DNA of 64,000 nucleotides from assembly GCA_034520215.1 (NCBI GenBank), contig JAXHNR010000001.1, positions 62,001 to 126,000 on the forward strand. The letters are read 5' to 3'. The notes beneath the pieces were generated by a model. It was given only the letters and a program-made list of their open reading frames with translations, did not search any database and was not told the origin of the DNA. Shown piece by piece: positions 8,500 to 18,349 of the stretch (the stretch's first letter is position 1; each line of letters starts with the position of its first letter). A program made the translations under genes and the position numbers. The DNA is from Candidatus Krumholzibacteriota bacterium (GTDB lineage: Bacteria > Krumholzibacteriota > Krumholzibacteriia > Krumholzibacteriales > WJIX01).

Positions 8500-10161
8500 A
8501 TGGATATTTTCAAGGCGGGAAAATCAGTAAAATGGAATATCATTATAGTAACTTCAATATCTCTGGCTATTGCCTGCGGGGTTGTCTCTTTTTCGACTAT
8601 CAGGATATCGGAGACTGCCGTTAAAAACGCCGTCTCTGAAAGGGATGAGTTTTGGAGTGAATTCACCGGAGACTTGACATTGAAAGTTAAAAGTATAGAG
8701 AAAAGTAAAGATCTGACTTCTCTATTTGCTGATTTAAGAGAGGATTATCCAGAACTTAAAGGGATCGAACTGATCGATTCGGATAACAGAATCCTGGCAA
8801 CTACATTTAATCCCAAAGATCCAGCTGTTGTGCCTGGAATGGAAGAAGGGTCCGAACAAGCCCAGACAAACGGTGCCGCTGACAAAAATTCTTTGATGAT
8901 ACCAGTTGGCGCTGGTATGGGAAGGGTATTAAAACTTGTTTTTGACCCCGATCACGCGGTTGCCAATGAAGCGGGAATAAAATTAGGAGTATTTCTGGTA
9001 AACAGCGCCATGATGGCCGCTCTGTTTTTTCTCTTTTACGCGCTTGTTAATAATATGGTTCGTAAACCTCTCCAGAGTCTTCTTTCCGCCTGCAAATCGG
9101 TTGCGAAAGATTCAAAGAATCTCGCGGATGGAATTAATATCGATTCCAGGGATGAATTCGGAGAACTGGGCGTATCTCTGGATCATATGTTCCGTAATAT
9201 CATGGAGATTATAAACATTATTAAAAACACCTCTGACAAAGTAAATTTTTCAGCTCAAAACCTGTCGGCTTCCACCGAAGAGGTAAACTCAATTACGGAA
9301 GAAACATCCATGACTATTCAGAACATCGCGGAATCCTCCGACATGCAGGTTCAGAAGGTTATGGATATGAACAGGGAAATCAAAAGTATGGAGAGATCGG
9401 TCAAACAGGTAGTTAAAAGCGCTGAACTTGCCGCTTCCGCCTCCGCTAACGCGTCAAAAACCGCCACTGATGGAGGGGATTCGGCTAACGAGGCTGTGGA
9501 GAAGATAAACAAGATATATAAAGTAACCGAGGAATCATCTGAAATAATCAGACATCTTGGCGACAGGTCGAACCAGATTGGTGAAATCGTAGATGTAATA
9601 ACCGATATAGCTGATCAAACGAATCTTCTGGCTCTCAACGCGGCTATTGAAGCGGCTAGAGCTGGCGAGGCGGGAACTGGATTTGCCGTAGTCGCGGAAG
9701 AAGTCAGAAAGCTCGCGGAGGGAAGCGCGAAAGCCGCGGAGGAGATAGCAAAGCTCATTCAGAAGACTCAGAAGGATACTAATACTGCCATTGAAAGCAT
9801 TGAGATTGGTTCCAAGGAGGTTACGGAAGGCCGTGAAGTAATAACAAAGACGGGCAAATTCCTCGATAAGATTGTGGAAGTGCTTAAAAGCTCAAGTGAA
9901 ATGGCCAGAAGAATATCAGCCGCCACAAAAGAATTAAGCAGAGGGATGGCAAATGTCACAGCTTCGATAGATGAAATTTCAGGCAGCGCCGGCGAAAATG
10001 CTTCAGCAACACAGGAAAGCGCCGCATCCATGGAGCAGATGACATCTACTATGGAAGATGTAGCTACAGCCGCTCAGGAGCTCAGCAATCTTTCTGTACA
10101 GCTGAGTGATAATGTCAGCCGATTCAGTGATGAAAGTGCTGAAGTAGAAGTAGAGGCCTAA
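8500..10161 (+). CDS. Methyl-accepting chemotaxis protein
   Basis: 553-aa membrane chemoreceptor. TM1 about 13-34, an extracytoplasmic region of about 125 residues (35-161), TM2 about 162-184, HAMP (185-240), then a long coiled coil with the signalling tip [20 protein letters not shown]. The sensory region is short and I recognise no ligand domain. AAGGAGGG precedes the ATG. It is the only receptor in the window and is encoded inside the che operon, so it is likely the operon's dedicated input. The C-terminus ends EVEVEA and lacks an NWETF-type CheR/CheB tether. Confidence 0.94.
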   Translation: MDIFKAGKSVKWNIIIVTSISLAIACGVVSFSTIRISETAVKNAVSERDEFWSEFTGDLTLKVKSIEKSKDLTSLFADLREDYPELKGIELIDSDNRILATTFNPKDPAVVPGMEEGSEQAQTNGAADKNSLMIPVGAGMGRVLKLVFDPDHAVANEAGIKLGVFLVNSAMMAALFFLFYALVNNMVRKPLQSLLSACKSVAKDSKNLADGINIDSRDEFGELGVSLDHMFRNIMEIINIIKNTSDKVNFSAQNLSASTEEVNSITEETSMTIQNIAESSDMQVQKVMDMNREIKSMERSVKQVVKSAELAASASANASKTATDGGDSANEAVEKINKIYKVTEESSEIIRHLGDRSNQIGEIVDVITDIADQTNLLALNAAIEAARAGEAGTGFAVVAEEVRKLAEGSAKAAEEIAKLIQKTQKDTNTAIESIEIGSKEVTEGREVITKTGKFLDKIVEVLKSSSEMARRISAATKELSRGMANVTASIDEISGSAGENASATQESAASMEQMTSTMEDVATAAQELSNLSVQLSDNVSRFSDESAEVEVEA

Positions 10162-10201
10162 AAAAGGTTTTAAATACCCTAGATACAAGGGGGGTTGCGT
10201 A

Positions 10202-10708
10202 ATGGTACATGACACAAAGGAAAGTTTTTCTGAGATACAGGTAGTTACCTTTAAGGTTGAAGAAGAAAACTATGCTGTTTCAGTGTCAAACGTTAAAGAA
10301 ATTATTCTTCCGGTTGACACATTCCCCGTACCGGGAATGAAGAAACCCGTAAAAGGGGTTATTAATTTAAGAGGAGAAATAGTACCTGTGCTTGAAATAC
10401 ATTCTATTCTCGGACTTCCCGGAAGTAACAAAGAGAAACGGCAAAATGATAAAAGATTTATGATTCTCGACAGTGAAGACAGTGTGGTTGGCTTCGAGGT
10501 TGACAGTGTCATGGAAGTTGTGAAATTCAAAGAAGATATTATACAGCGATCCCCGCATATAGGAAAGAAGACCATAAACGAGGATGTACTGCTTGGAATA
10601 ATTCACTCCAAGAGTGAAATAATCATAGTTATCGATCCAGTTAAGCTTATGAATAGTTGTATGGATATGGATGAATTAGCGAGAAGCATCAAATTTTCTA
10701 ATTGCTGA
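10202..10708 (+). CDS. cheW: Chemotaxis coupling protein CheW
   Basis: 168-aa adaptor linking receptor to CheA. SH3-like CheW fold with VVTFKVEEENYAVSVSNVKEI near the start and the receptor-contact motif KGVINLRGEIVPVLEI in the middle. AAGGGGGG precedes the ATG. It lies 40 nt after the receptor gene. Confidence 0.94.
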   Translation: MVHDTKESFSEIQVVTFKVEEENYAVSVSNVKEIILPVDTFPVPGMKKPVKGVINLRGEIVPVLEIHSILGLPGSNKEKRQNDKRFMILDSEDSVVGFEVDSVMEVVKFKEDIIQRSPHIGKKTINEDVLLGIIHSKSEIIIVIDPVKLMNSCMDMDELARSIKFSNC

Positions 10709-10768
10709 TTACAAAAGGTTTGAAAAAAAGATTATTACAAAATAGACCGGTTCCCGGGAGGACAACTA

Positions 10769-11275
10769 GTGGAATACATCAGAAGAGAGGAATCGACGCG
10801 GAAGGTTATGATGGGTAGATATAAAACAGCTAGCGCGCCGGACAAAATGCAGACGATAGCGCTGGGGTCATGTGTTGGCGTAACCCTATATGATAAAAAG
10901 GAGAAAATTGGCGCTTTAGCTCATGTCATGCTCCCCAGCTGGAAGAGAGTTAGTAACAACAAGAACAGAGAAAGATTTGCCGATTCGGTTATAAAGCTTA
11001 TGGTCAAAGATTTATCAGATTCCGGAGCCGATACTCAGGATTTGACTGCCAAGATATTCGGCGGAGCGAGGATGTTCGACCATATAACAGGAAGCAAAGG
11101 GGCTTTCAGTGTAGGAGACTCGAATATAATTGCCGTAAAAAATGAACTGGCGCGGGTAGGCGTGCCTATAACTGTTGAGAGGGTTGGCGGGCGCAAGGGT
11201 AGAACGATTACATTTGATCTCTCTGACGGGAGGGTGCTGGTCAGAGACTCCAACGGGAATGAGGAAATTACATAA
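10769..11275 (+). CDS. cheD: Chemoreceptor glutamine deamidase CheD
   Basis: Deamidates glutamines of chemoreceptors and, in CheC/CheD systems, partners with CheC. 168 aa with a GTG start preceded by GGGAGG. The catalytic triad matches the spacing of Thermotoga CheD (T21, C27, H44): here T29, C35 (in ALGSCVGV) and H52 (in GALAHVMLP). FGGARMF and the C-terminal VGGRKGRTI segment are also typical. Its TAA overlaps the cheB ATG by one base. Confidence 0.94.
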   Translation: MEYIRREESTRKVMMGRYKTASAPDKMQTIALGSCVGVTLYDKKEKIGALAHVMLPSWKRVSNNKNRERFADSVIKLMVKDLSDSGADTQDLTAKIFGGARMFDHITGSKGAFSVGDSNIIAVKNELARVGVPITVERVGGRKGRTITFDLSDGRVLVRDSNGNEEIT

Positions 11276-12342
11276 TGGAAAATAGGGGACCAAGAAAAAT
11301 CAGGGTATTAATAGGTGAAGATTCTCGTTTTGTAAGCAGGCTTATTGCTGATGTTTTTGAGAAAGATCCTTCGATTGAACTAGTGGGAATTGCCGGAGAC
11401 GGCCATGATATTCTTAAGAAAGTTGCGGAATTGAAACCCGATTGCATCACTCTGGATTTGGAAATGCCCCGTATGAATGGATTGGAGACATTGCGGTATA
11501 TTATGAGTGAATGGCCTACTCCTGTTGTTATTCTCAGCGCTTGCGGCGATAAAGCGGCCATGAAGACACTCACATGTCTGGAATACGGCGCAGTTGATTT
11601 TATTTCCAAAACAGGGAACGGCAAATCATTTTCAGAGGAAGAGTTGCTGTTCAAAGTTAAAATGGCTGCCAATGCTCACCCCAAGAAAGTGAGATTTTTG
11701 CCTCCGCATTACGACTTTAATATCAAGAGACCGCGAACAAAATCCGAAGTCCTTGAGTACGTTATAGTTGTCGGCGCCAGCAGCGGCGGTCCCAGGGCGT
11801 TAATGGATATCATTCCAAGGCTGCCGGGTGATCTTCCGGCCGGAGTGGTTGTGGTGCAGCATATGCCTTCAGGGTTCACACGGCATTTCGCTGAAAGGCT
11901 TGATGAAAGATCAAAGATGGTTGTCAAGGAGGCGCAAAACGGAGATCTTCTGCTTCCCGGCAGAGTTCTAGTAGCACCGGGAGGGAATCACCTGATATTT
12001 GAAGAAAAAGGGGAAATGCTCTCCGGTGTACTTTTACAGCGTAATGAAGGGCAAAAGACAGCTTGTCCTTCCATGGATTTCGCTATGAGTTCCCTGGCGC
12101 CGGTATTCAAAGATAAATTGATAGGAGTTGTGCTCACGGGAATGGGCAGGGACGGTTTATCCGGAAGTGAAGTTGTGCGCGAATTCGGCGGAAGAATCAT
12201 TGCTCAGGATCCCGCTACATGTATTGTGTCGGGGATGACCGGGTCTGTTATAAATGAAGGCCTGGTAAATGCCGTTGTTCCGTTGGAAAAAATATCAGAG
12301 GCGATGGTTAACGAGATAAAAAGATTTAAAGCGGAAGTGTAG
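11275..12342 (+). CDS. cheB: Protein-glutamate methylesterase CheB
   Basis: Removes receptor methyl groups. 355 aa: receiver domain (about 8-125) with phospho-acceptor D61 in TLDLEMPRMNG, a linker, and the C-terminal methylesterase domain with the triad S169 (GASSGG), H196 (QHMPSGFT) and D293 (GMGRDG). Translationally coupled to cheD and followed 4 nt later by cheA. Confidence 0.95.
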   Translation: MENRGPRKIRVLIGEDSRFVSRLIADVFEKDPSIELVGIAGDGHDILKKVAELKPDCITLDLEMPRMNGLETLRYIMSEWPTPVVILSACGDKAAMKTLTCLEYGAVDFISKTGNGKSFSEEELLFKVKMAANAHPKKVRFLPPHYDFNIKRPRTKSEVLEYVIVVGASSGGPRALMDIIPRLPGDLPAGVVVVQHMPSGFTRHFAERLDERSKMVVKEAQNGDLLLPGRVLVAPGGNHLIFEEKGEMLSGVLLQRNEGQKTACPSMDFAMSSLAPVFKDKLIGVVLTGMGRDGLSGSEVVREFGGRIIAQDPATCIVSGMTGSVINEGLVNAVVPLEKISEAMVNEIKRFKAEV

Positions 12343-12346
12343 CTTT

Positions 12347-14101
12347 ATGGAAATCAGTGAATATAAAACTCTTTATACTAATGAAGCCGCGGATATTCTT
12401 CAGGCCCTTGAAAACGGGATTATGAAGCATGAGGACGGTGCCGGCGAGCTGCCTGTTGATGACCTGTTTCGTCATGCTCACAATCTAAAGGGGATGTCCG
12501 GAACGATGGGCTATGATTCCGTGGTTGAAGCGAGTCATTCAGTAGAAAATGTTCTTGGTATGTGCAGAGAGGGAAAGATATGTATATCCAGCGAAGAGGC
12601 TGATGTCCTGTTTAAGGTAATCGACTTTCTACGCGATATGGTAAATGATGTGGTTGAAAACGGAGAAAGTGATAAATCCAGAATACTGCTGGAAGAAATA
12701 AAATCTGTTATAAAAGCAAATTTCGAGGATTCAGCAGATAGAGAAACGGGGGGTAAAGATTTACAAGCAGAAGATGATTCTAAATCAACAGCTGACTGCA
12801 AAAGGGGCGCGGAGGATACCGAGAAAGCTTATGGAAACGACCAGGATATGAAAGAGAAGGATAAGAATAAAAATATAAAATCCTCAAATAGAGATAGTTA
12901 TTACACAAAAATATCTTCCACCCGCGTTGAACTTGAGAGACTCGATAACCTTATGGATCTCGTGGGCGAGTTGATTATCAGCCGCTTCAGGTTGAGCAGT
13001 TTAGCTGAAGAGATCGAGTCAAAGGCATTGGCCGAAGAACTGCTTATGGCGGGAAGACTGATTTCGGGGATTCAGAAGGAAATTGTTGAAGCCAGACTTG
13101 TGCCGGCCGGGAATGTGTTTCAAAGGTTTAAGAGGCTGGTAAGAGATGTTTCAAAAGAATTGAATAAAAAGGCCAGGTTGAAGATTGTAGGAGCTGATAT
13201 AGGGCTGGACAGAACAATTCTCGAGATGATGATCGACCCGCTGGTTCATATTATTAGAAACGCGCTTGATCACGGTATAGAATCTCCGGCAGAGAGACAA
13301 GCAGCCGGAAAGGATGAAGTGGGTAAAATCAGTCTCCGTTGCAGTAGAGAAAGAAATTTTGTGATAATTGAGATTGAGGATGACGGGAAAGGGATAGACC
13401 TCGGCGAGGTTGTAAGGAAAAGGGGTAATACTGATATCGAGGACGACTCCCTGGCGGACAGCTCCGGCGAAGAGTTATGCCGTATATTAACATCCCCCGG
13501 ATTCAGCACAAGAAAAGAAGTGGGGAAATATTCGGGAAGGGGAGTGGGGATGAATGCCGCGAAAAAAGCTGTTGAATCACTTGGCGGCGCGGTTTCCGTA
13601 GACAGCAGCCCCGGGGAAGGGACTAAAATTCAAATGCGGGTCCCTATAACTCTTTCGATTATAAAGGCGTTGTTGTTTAAAGTGGCGGGCGAGATCCACG
13701 CTCTACCTGTAGAATATATTAAAGAAACCACGAGAGTTGAAAAGAATTCATTTAAAACAGTTGGCGGATCCAAAGTATTTCTTACGAAGGATGGAGCTAT
13801 TCCTTTGATTCAGCCTGGAGAAATCTTCAAGGGAGATAAAAGTGATTTTGGGGCGAGATTTGTAAAGGTTATTGTGTTGGAGACGGAAAGGGGTATCGGG
13901 GGATTAGTCGTAAGCAGAATACTGGGACAGCAAGAGGTTGTTATAAAAGGACTTCCGAGTTTAATAAGAGGAATGGAAGGGGTGTCCGGCGCGACAGTGC
14001 TTGGAAGCGGCAAAGTGGCGTTTATATGGGATCCCCGCTATTTATTAAGAGAAAGGCAGAATTATGAATTTGATCGAGAGACAGTCGTATCTCAAACTTG
14101 A
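12347..14101 (+). CDS. cheA: Chemotaxis histidine kinase CheA
   Basis: 584 aa. Hpt/P1 domain with phospho-acceptor H45 (AHNLKGMSGTMG); a charged linker (about 125-190) in place of a recognisable P2; P3 dimerisation helices from about residue 193 (RLDNLMDLVGELI); the P4 ATPase domain with N-box HIIRNALDHGIE, DDGKGI, a GFSTR segment and GRGVGM; and the CheW-like P5 domain to the end. There is no C-terminal receiver. The last 38 nt overlap the cheC reading frame, implying coupled translation. Confidence 0.95.
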   Translation: MEISEYKTLYTNEAADILQALENGIMKHEDGAGELPVDDLFRHAHNLKGMSGTMGYDSVVEASHSVENVLGMCREGKICISSEEADVLFKVIDFLRDMVNDVVENGESDKSRILLEEIKSVIKANFEDSADRETGGKDLQAEDDSKSTADCKRGAEDTEKAYGNDQDMKEKDKNKNIKSSNRDSYYTKISSTRVELERLDNLMDLVGELIISRFRLSSLAEEIESKALAEELLMAGRLISGIQKEIVEARLVPAGNVFQRFKRLVRDVSKELNKKARLKIVGADIGLDRTILEMMIDPLVHIIRNALDHGIESPAERQAAGKDEVGKISLRCSRERNFVIIEIEDDGKGIDLGEVVRKRGNTDIEDDSLADSSGEELCRILTSPGFSTRKEVGKYSGRGVGMNAAKKAVESLGGAVSVDSSPGEGTKIQMRVPITLSIIKALLFKVAGEIHALPVEYIKETTRVEKNSFKTVGGSKVFLTKDGAIPLIQPGEIFKGDKSDFGARFVKVIVLETERGIGGLVVSRILGQQEVVIKGLPSLIRGMEGVSGATVLGSGKVAFIWDPRYLLRERQNYEFDRETVVSQT

Positions 14102-14675
14102 CGCTTTAAAGGAGCTGGGAAATATCAGCTCTGCTCATGCCATTACAGGTCTGTCTGAGCTGATGAAGAAAAGGATAGATGTCTCAATAACTAATGTGGA
14201 TATAATTCCTTTGAAGATAATAAACACACTTTTCGACGGGCCTGAATCTATGGTGTCGGTTGTTTATCTGGAGGGTTATAACGAGAACTTCAAGGGAAAG
14301 ATGTTTTTGATCCTCAGCTATTCAGAAGCCGATAAGATGGTCAATATGGTATCTAATAGCCGCCCGGAAGATGTAGATCCGGATGAATATAATTTGTCAG
14401 TGTTAAAAGAAGTCGGAAATATCATGTGCGGTTGTTATCTGAACACCATGTCAGTCTTTCTTGGAAGTAAGATTATGTACTCTGTTCCTTATGTGTCAAA
14501 AGACATGCTTGGAGCAGTTATGGATTCAATACTTGCCGATCTCAGTATTGAATCAGATTACGCGATTGTTGTTGAGACGGCATTTAATTTCAGAGAAGAT
14601 CAGGTAAATGGTTTCCTGTTCTTTATCCCCGATACGGATTCTCTGGAAAAGCTTTTTGAAGTTATTGGAGTGTAA
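14064..14675 (+). CDS. cheC: CheY-P phosphatase CheC
   Basis: 203 aa with the two CheC active-site helices: LDALKELGNISSAHA (E17, N20) and LSVLKEVGNIMCGCY (E116, N119), each keeping the ExxN motif needed to hydrolyse phosphorylated CheY. Both sites are intact, as in true CheC rather than CheX. CheC normally complexes CheD, also present here. The start lies within the end of cheA. Confidence 0.93.
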   Translation: MNLIERQSYLKLDALKELGNISSAHAITGLSELMKKRIDVSITNVDIIPLKIINTLFDGPESMVSVVYLEGYNENFKGKMFLILSYSEADKMVNMVSNSRPEDVDPDEYNLSVLKEVGNIMCGCYLNTMSVFLGSKIMYSVPYVSKDMLGAVMDSILADLSIESDYAIVVETAFNFREDQVNGFLFFIPDTDSLEKLFEVIGV

Positions 14676-14699
14676 CTACTTAGGAAAGGAGCAGCAAAG

Positions 14700-15077
14700 A
14701 TGAAAGCCAGAATTCTAGTTGTGGATGACGCGATATTTATGAGGAAAATGATCACAGACATTCTTGAAGGAAGCGGGATGGAGGTTGTAGGGGAATCTGA
14801 AAACGGTTCTGATGCCGTTGAAAAATATAATGAACTTAAGCCCGATCTTGTAACAATGGATATTATTATGCCGGGAATGAACGGTATAGATGCTGTCAAA
14901 AAGATAATTTCCAATGATTTCAAGGCGAAGATAGTTATGTGCAGCGCCCTCGGACAGCAGGCCCTTGTTAAGGACGCGCTGGCGGCTGGAGCTCAGGATT
15001 TCCTGATCAAACCTTTCAATCCGTCGAGAGTCATAGAGGTTGTAGAGAAGATCATCAACCAACCAGCTGCGACATAA
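14700..15077 (+). CDS. cheY: Chemotaxis response regulator CheY
   Basis: 125-aa single receiver domain. D9 and D10 (acid pocket), phospho-acceptor D54 in VTMDIIMPGMNG, S82 in MCSAL and K104 in LIKPF are all present. AGGAAAGGAG precedes the ATG. It is the presumed output of CheA and substrate of CheC; its motor or other target is not encoded in the window. Confidence 0.95.
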   Translation: MKARILVVDDAIFMRKMITDILEGSGMEVVGESENGSDAVEKYNELKPDLVTMDIIMPGMNGIDAVKKIISNDFKAKIVMCSALGQQALVKDALAAGAQDFLIKPFNPSRVIEVVEKIINQPAAT

Positions 15078-15100
15078 ATTTAGATATGAAAGGATTATGA

Positions 15101-16918
15101 ATGTCCGGGCTTAGTGATAATGAACGGGAAGTACTTGAAGGTTTTGCCTCCAGAGTGGATAAGAACGACCCTGGGGCTATGAATAATCTCGGGGTTCTCT
15201 ATTTCAGAAAAGGGATGTACGACGAGGCTATTAATCAGTTCAAAGAAGCGCTCAAAACTGATTCTAAGTTTAACCTCGCCAAGGAAAACCTACAGTATCT
15301 TTTCTCCGAAACAGGTATGGAAGACCCGGACGTAGAGCGGTGGAAAAAGGAAATCGAAAAAGATCCGGATAATGATCAGGCTCTTTTGAGGTTAGGGATC
15401 AGTTATCAGAATATGGGCAAATTCAGTGAAGCGGTTCGTATTCTGGGAGATTTTGTCAAACGCAATCCGGATTATCATATGGCGCGAATTCATCTTGGAA
15501 GCGCCCTTAAATCACAGGGGTTGTATCAACAGGCACTTGAACATTATCTCGCCTCCGGAGAGAATGTTCAAAAATCCACTGTGTTTCATACTGATTTAGG
15601 TGAAATTTACTATAACCTCGGTAGAACCGATGAAGCGATAATGGAGTTTAGGGCCGCGATCAAACTGGACCCTGAATACTGGAGGTCCCATTTTCTTTTG
15701 TCTTTCGCGGACGGTGATATCGGTAATTTCCAGGAAGCACTTGAAGAGAGCAGAATTGCCTCAAAGTTGAATCCGTCGTTTCAGAACAATGAAGCGAATC
15801 TGGCACTTAATGATAGAAGGGGAGCGGGAGCTGATACTACCCGGAAACAAGAGAATGATATCCCTTCTCTGGAGAGTACGTCATTTACTTTGGGTAAAGC
15901 CTACATGGAGCGCGGTTACTATTCTGAAGCCCAGAAAGAGTTTAAAAAAGCTGTAGAGGAAATGAATGATAAGGATAGGGTATACGTGGAAATCGGCAAA
16001 TTATATATGATAAAGAAAGAATACTTAGAGGCGCTGCCGGTTTTTCTTAAAGCCCTGCAGATAAACGATGATAACCCCGAGGCATTCCGTTTCTGCGGAT
16101 CTATCTATCATATAAGAGAGGAATTAGATAAAGCGGCAGCTTGTTATCTGCAGTCGTTCAGACTTAACCTGGCAGATGTCAATACGATAAACAATCTTGG
16201 AGTCATTTTATACCAGGTTGGTTTGATTGAAGAAGCGGAGCGGATGTTTAAGAAGGGTTTGAACTTAAAAATATATAACCTGGAGCTTAACTATAATTTC
16301 CTGACATGTAATTTGCTGAAAGAAGAATACATGATGGTGGAAAATCTTATTCAGAGGCTGGAAGCCTTTGTTGGTAAGAGTGCCGCTCTTTATGAAAAAA
16401 GAGCGATCCTTCATTTCAGGATGGATCGTATGACCGCCGCCCTCTTTGACATTCAGAGCGCCCTGAGCGTTGATCAACGTCACAGCGACGCGATTTATCT
16501 CAAAGGGCTGATACAGCTCCGTGAGGAGGATTTCGCGGGTGCTATAAAATCAATTCTCGAAGCAGCCTCGATAAAAGAAGAATATACGGGGTTTTATCTG
16601 ACGCTCTCAAACGCGGGTCTGGGAGAAGGCGAACCTATAAAGATAGATTCCAGTTTAATAAAGGATGTTGACGAGAATCTGGTCGAACTCCTCAGTTCGG
16701 GGATTGAAAGAAGGTTCGATAAAATCAGAGAATCCCTCGAGTCAATAGTATCGAGTGGGGTAAGTGATTTGGAAGAAGAAAAGAATAATAAAAAAGAAGC
16801 AGAAGGAAGAAATTCAGAGGAAAATAGAGATAATAATAAAACGGAAAGCTCGGAAATCCAGCAAAATAGAGAAAAAGAGGAAGAGGATTTCTTTAGTGCT
16901 TTCAAGATGAAACAATAG
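15101..16918 (+). CDS. TPR-repeat protein of the che operon
   Basis: 605 aa made largely of tetratricopeptide repeats, roughly residues 22-520 (for example NLGVLYFRKGMYDEAINQF and DLGEIYYNLGRTDEAIMEF). The C-terminal 50 residues are Lys/Glu/Asn-rich and probably disordered. There is no signal peptide or membrane segment, so it is likely a cytosolic scaffold. It follows cheY by 23 nt in the same operon. Specific function is not recognisable; such proteins may link chemotaxis arrays to a partner or output. Confidence 0.85.
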   Translation: MSGLSDNEREVLEGFASRVDKNDPGAMNNLGVLYFRKGMYDEAINQFKEALKTDSKFNLAKENLQYLFSETGMEDPDVERWKKEIEKDPDNDQALLRLGISYQNMGKFSEAVRILGDFVKRNPDYHMARIHLGSALKSQGLYQQALEHYLASGENVQKSTVFHTDLGEIYYNLGRTDEAIMEFRAAIKLDPEYWRSHFLLSFADGDIGNFQEALEESRIASKLNPSFQNNEANLALNDRRGAGADTTRKQENDIPSLESTSFTLGKAYMERGYYSEAQKEFKKAVEEMNDKDRVYVEIGKLYMIKKEYLEALPVFLKALQINDDNPEAFRFCGSIYHIREELDKAAACYLQSFRLNLADVNTINNLGVILYQVGLIEEAERMFKKGLNLKIYNLELNYNFLTCNLLKEEYMMVENLIQRLEAFVGKSAALYEKRAILHFRMDRMTAALFDIQSALSVDQRHSDAIYLKGLIQLREEDFAGAIKSILEAASIKEEYTGFYLTLSNAGLGEGEPIKIDSSLIKDVDENLVELLSSGIERRFDKIRESLESIVSSGVSDLEEEKNNKKEAEGRNSEENRDNNKTESSEIQQNREKEEEDFFSAFKMKQ

Positions 16919-16936
16919 TTTTGAGGGATTAAATTT

Positions 16937-18061
16937 ATGGCCATTAAGTCGTCAATCGGTGAGCTCACGCTATTTGATTTATTTCAGATCCTGTATCATA
17001 ATCAGAAAACGGGACGTTTGATAATAACAGATTCTATCAGGGAAAGAGGAGCTCATATTTTATTCAAAAATGGGTTCGTCTGTTTTGCGTACGTTTATGA
17101 TAAAGCCCCTAAATCAATTGAAATTGTTCTTAAAGAATGGGGGGTTGTTGATGAAATCAGCGCGGCTGAGATTGATAATAAGTGGGGGAGATATAATTCT
17201 CCGCTTGATTGTCTGAACGGCGAAGGGATTTCATCGAGAAACTACCTGGAAACTTTTATTTCCGCGCGAGTAAAGGAAGCGGTATATAGTATATTAAAAT
17301 GGGAAAACGGGGATTACCATTTTATAGAAGAAGAAATAGATGAAAAACGCGAATGCTTTGTTATGTTGAAGACTGTAAATCTAATACTTGAGGGCGCGAG
17401 AAGAATAGATGAATGGTCAAATATACAGAGCAAGGTGCCGTCGAGGCACACGGTGTTTAAATTCTGCGAAGGCAAAGAAAAACAGCAGTTAAATTTAAAA
17501 CCCAAAGAATGGGAAATTCTGTCTCTAATTGACGGGGGACGCTCGGTCTTTGAAATTAATGAAGAAGTGGGAGAAGATCTTTTTTCAACCAGTAAATTGA
17601 TATACGGTCTTGTTGTTATGGGAGTAATAGAGGGTGTTGAAAATAATGACGGCCCCGGCTCTGATATCAGCAAAGAAGATATAATTGAGAAACATCTTCG
17701 CCAGGGAAGAATCTTCTACAACAGATTAGATCTTAAAAAAGCGATGGTAGAGTACGAAAAAGTAGTACAGATCGACTCTCATTGTTTTGAAGCCCTCAGA
17801 ATGCTGGGAGAAATATACTATAAGATGGATATGCTCAGTGAATCCCTCAGATTCTTGGAAAAAGCGCGCGAGCAAAGACCCGATAACCAGAAAGCGATGT
17901 TTATAAAAGGATATCTGCACGCCAAACTGGGAGAAGTTGAAGAAGCTATTAGCGAGTGGCAGGAATTAAAGGAAAAAGCGGAAAGCAGAAAAATAATAAA
18001 GCTCGTTGAAGACAGGATTTCGGTCGCGCGGGACTGGTCGAGAGTAATGGCGGAATATTGA
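16937..18061 (+). CDS. DUF4388 and TPR protein, end of che operon
   Basis: 374 aa. The N-terminal 110 residues match the DUF4388 (PatA-like) pattern: IGELTLFDLFQILYHNQKTGRLIITD, then a hydrophobic strand region. A middle segment (about 170-240) resembles a winged-helix-like continuation (LSLIDGGRSVFEINEEVGE), and the C-terminus has about three TPRs (250-340). DUF4388 proteins often accompany two-component and gliding/type IV pilus signalling genes, which hints at a surface-motility output rather than flagella, but no such machinery lies nearby. Last gene of the operon. Confidence 0.8.
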   Translation: MAIKSSIGELTLFDLFQILYHNQKTGRLIITDSIRERGAHILFKNGFVCFAYVYDKAPKSIEIVLKEWGVVDEISAAEIDNKWGRYNSPLDCLNGEGISSRNYLETFISARVKEAVYSILKWENGDYHFIEEEIDEKRECFVMLKTVNLILEGARRIDEWSNIQSKVPSRHTVFKFCEGKEKQQLNLKPKEWEILSLIDGGRSVFEINEEVGEDLFSTSKLIYGLVVMGVIEGVENNDGPGSDISKEDIIEKHLRQGRIFYNRLDLKKAMVEYEKVVQIDSHCFEALRMLGEIYYKMDMLSESLRFLEKAREQRPDNQKAMFIKGYLHAKLGEVEEAISEWQELKEKAESRKIIKLVEDRISVARDWSRVMAEY

Positions 18062-18199
18062 CATTCTACTTTTCCTTTCCGCGGTAACCTACCGTAAAAA
18101 TATAAACTCTTTTTCATCTCTTTAACGCTCATCCTGTAGATGGATCAGTCGGGGCAGGCAATTCTCTAAATATCATAAGGGTTTACTGAACAAGATTAA

Positions 18200-18229
18200 T
18201 TGACTCGATATAACCAAAAGCTGTATAAT
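18200..18229 (+). promoter_or_regulatory. Sigma-70-type promoter for the GMP synthase subunit gene
   Basis: TTGACT (18200-18205), an 18-nt spacer and TATAAT (18224-18229). Predicted start about 18237, leaving a leader of about 113 nt. I see no purine riboswitch core in the leader. Confidence 0.75.
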
Positions 18230-18349
18230 ACGAATTGCAGCTGTTTATCTTATTCGGGGAAACTCAAGCTATGAATTTAGTTTACTATATGCGGCTGCGG
18301 ACGCGGCATCCGGAAGAATAACATGACACTATGAAAGAAGGAGAAAAAA

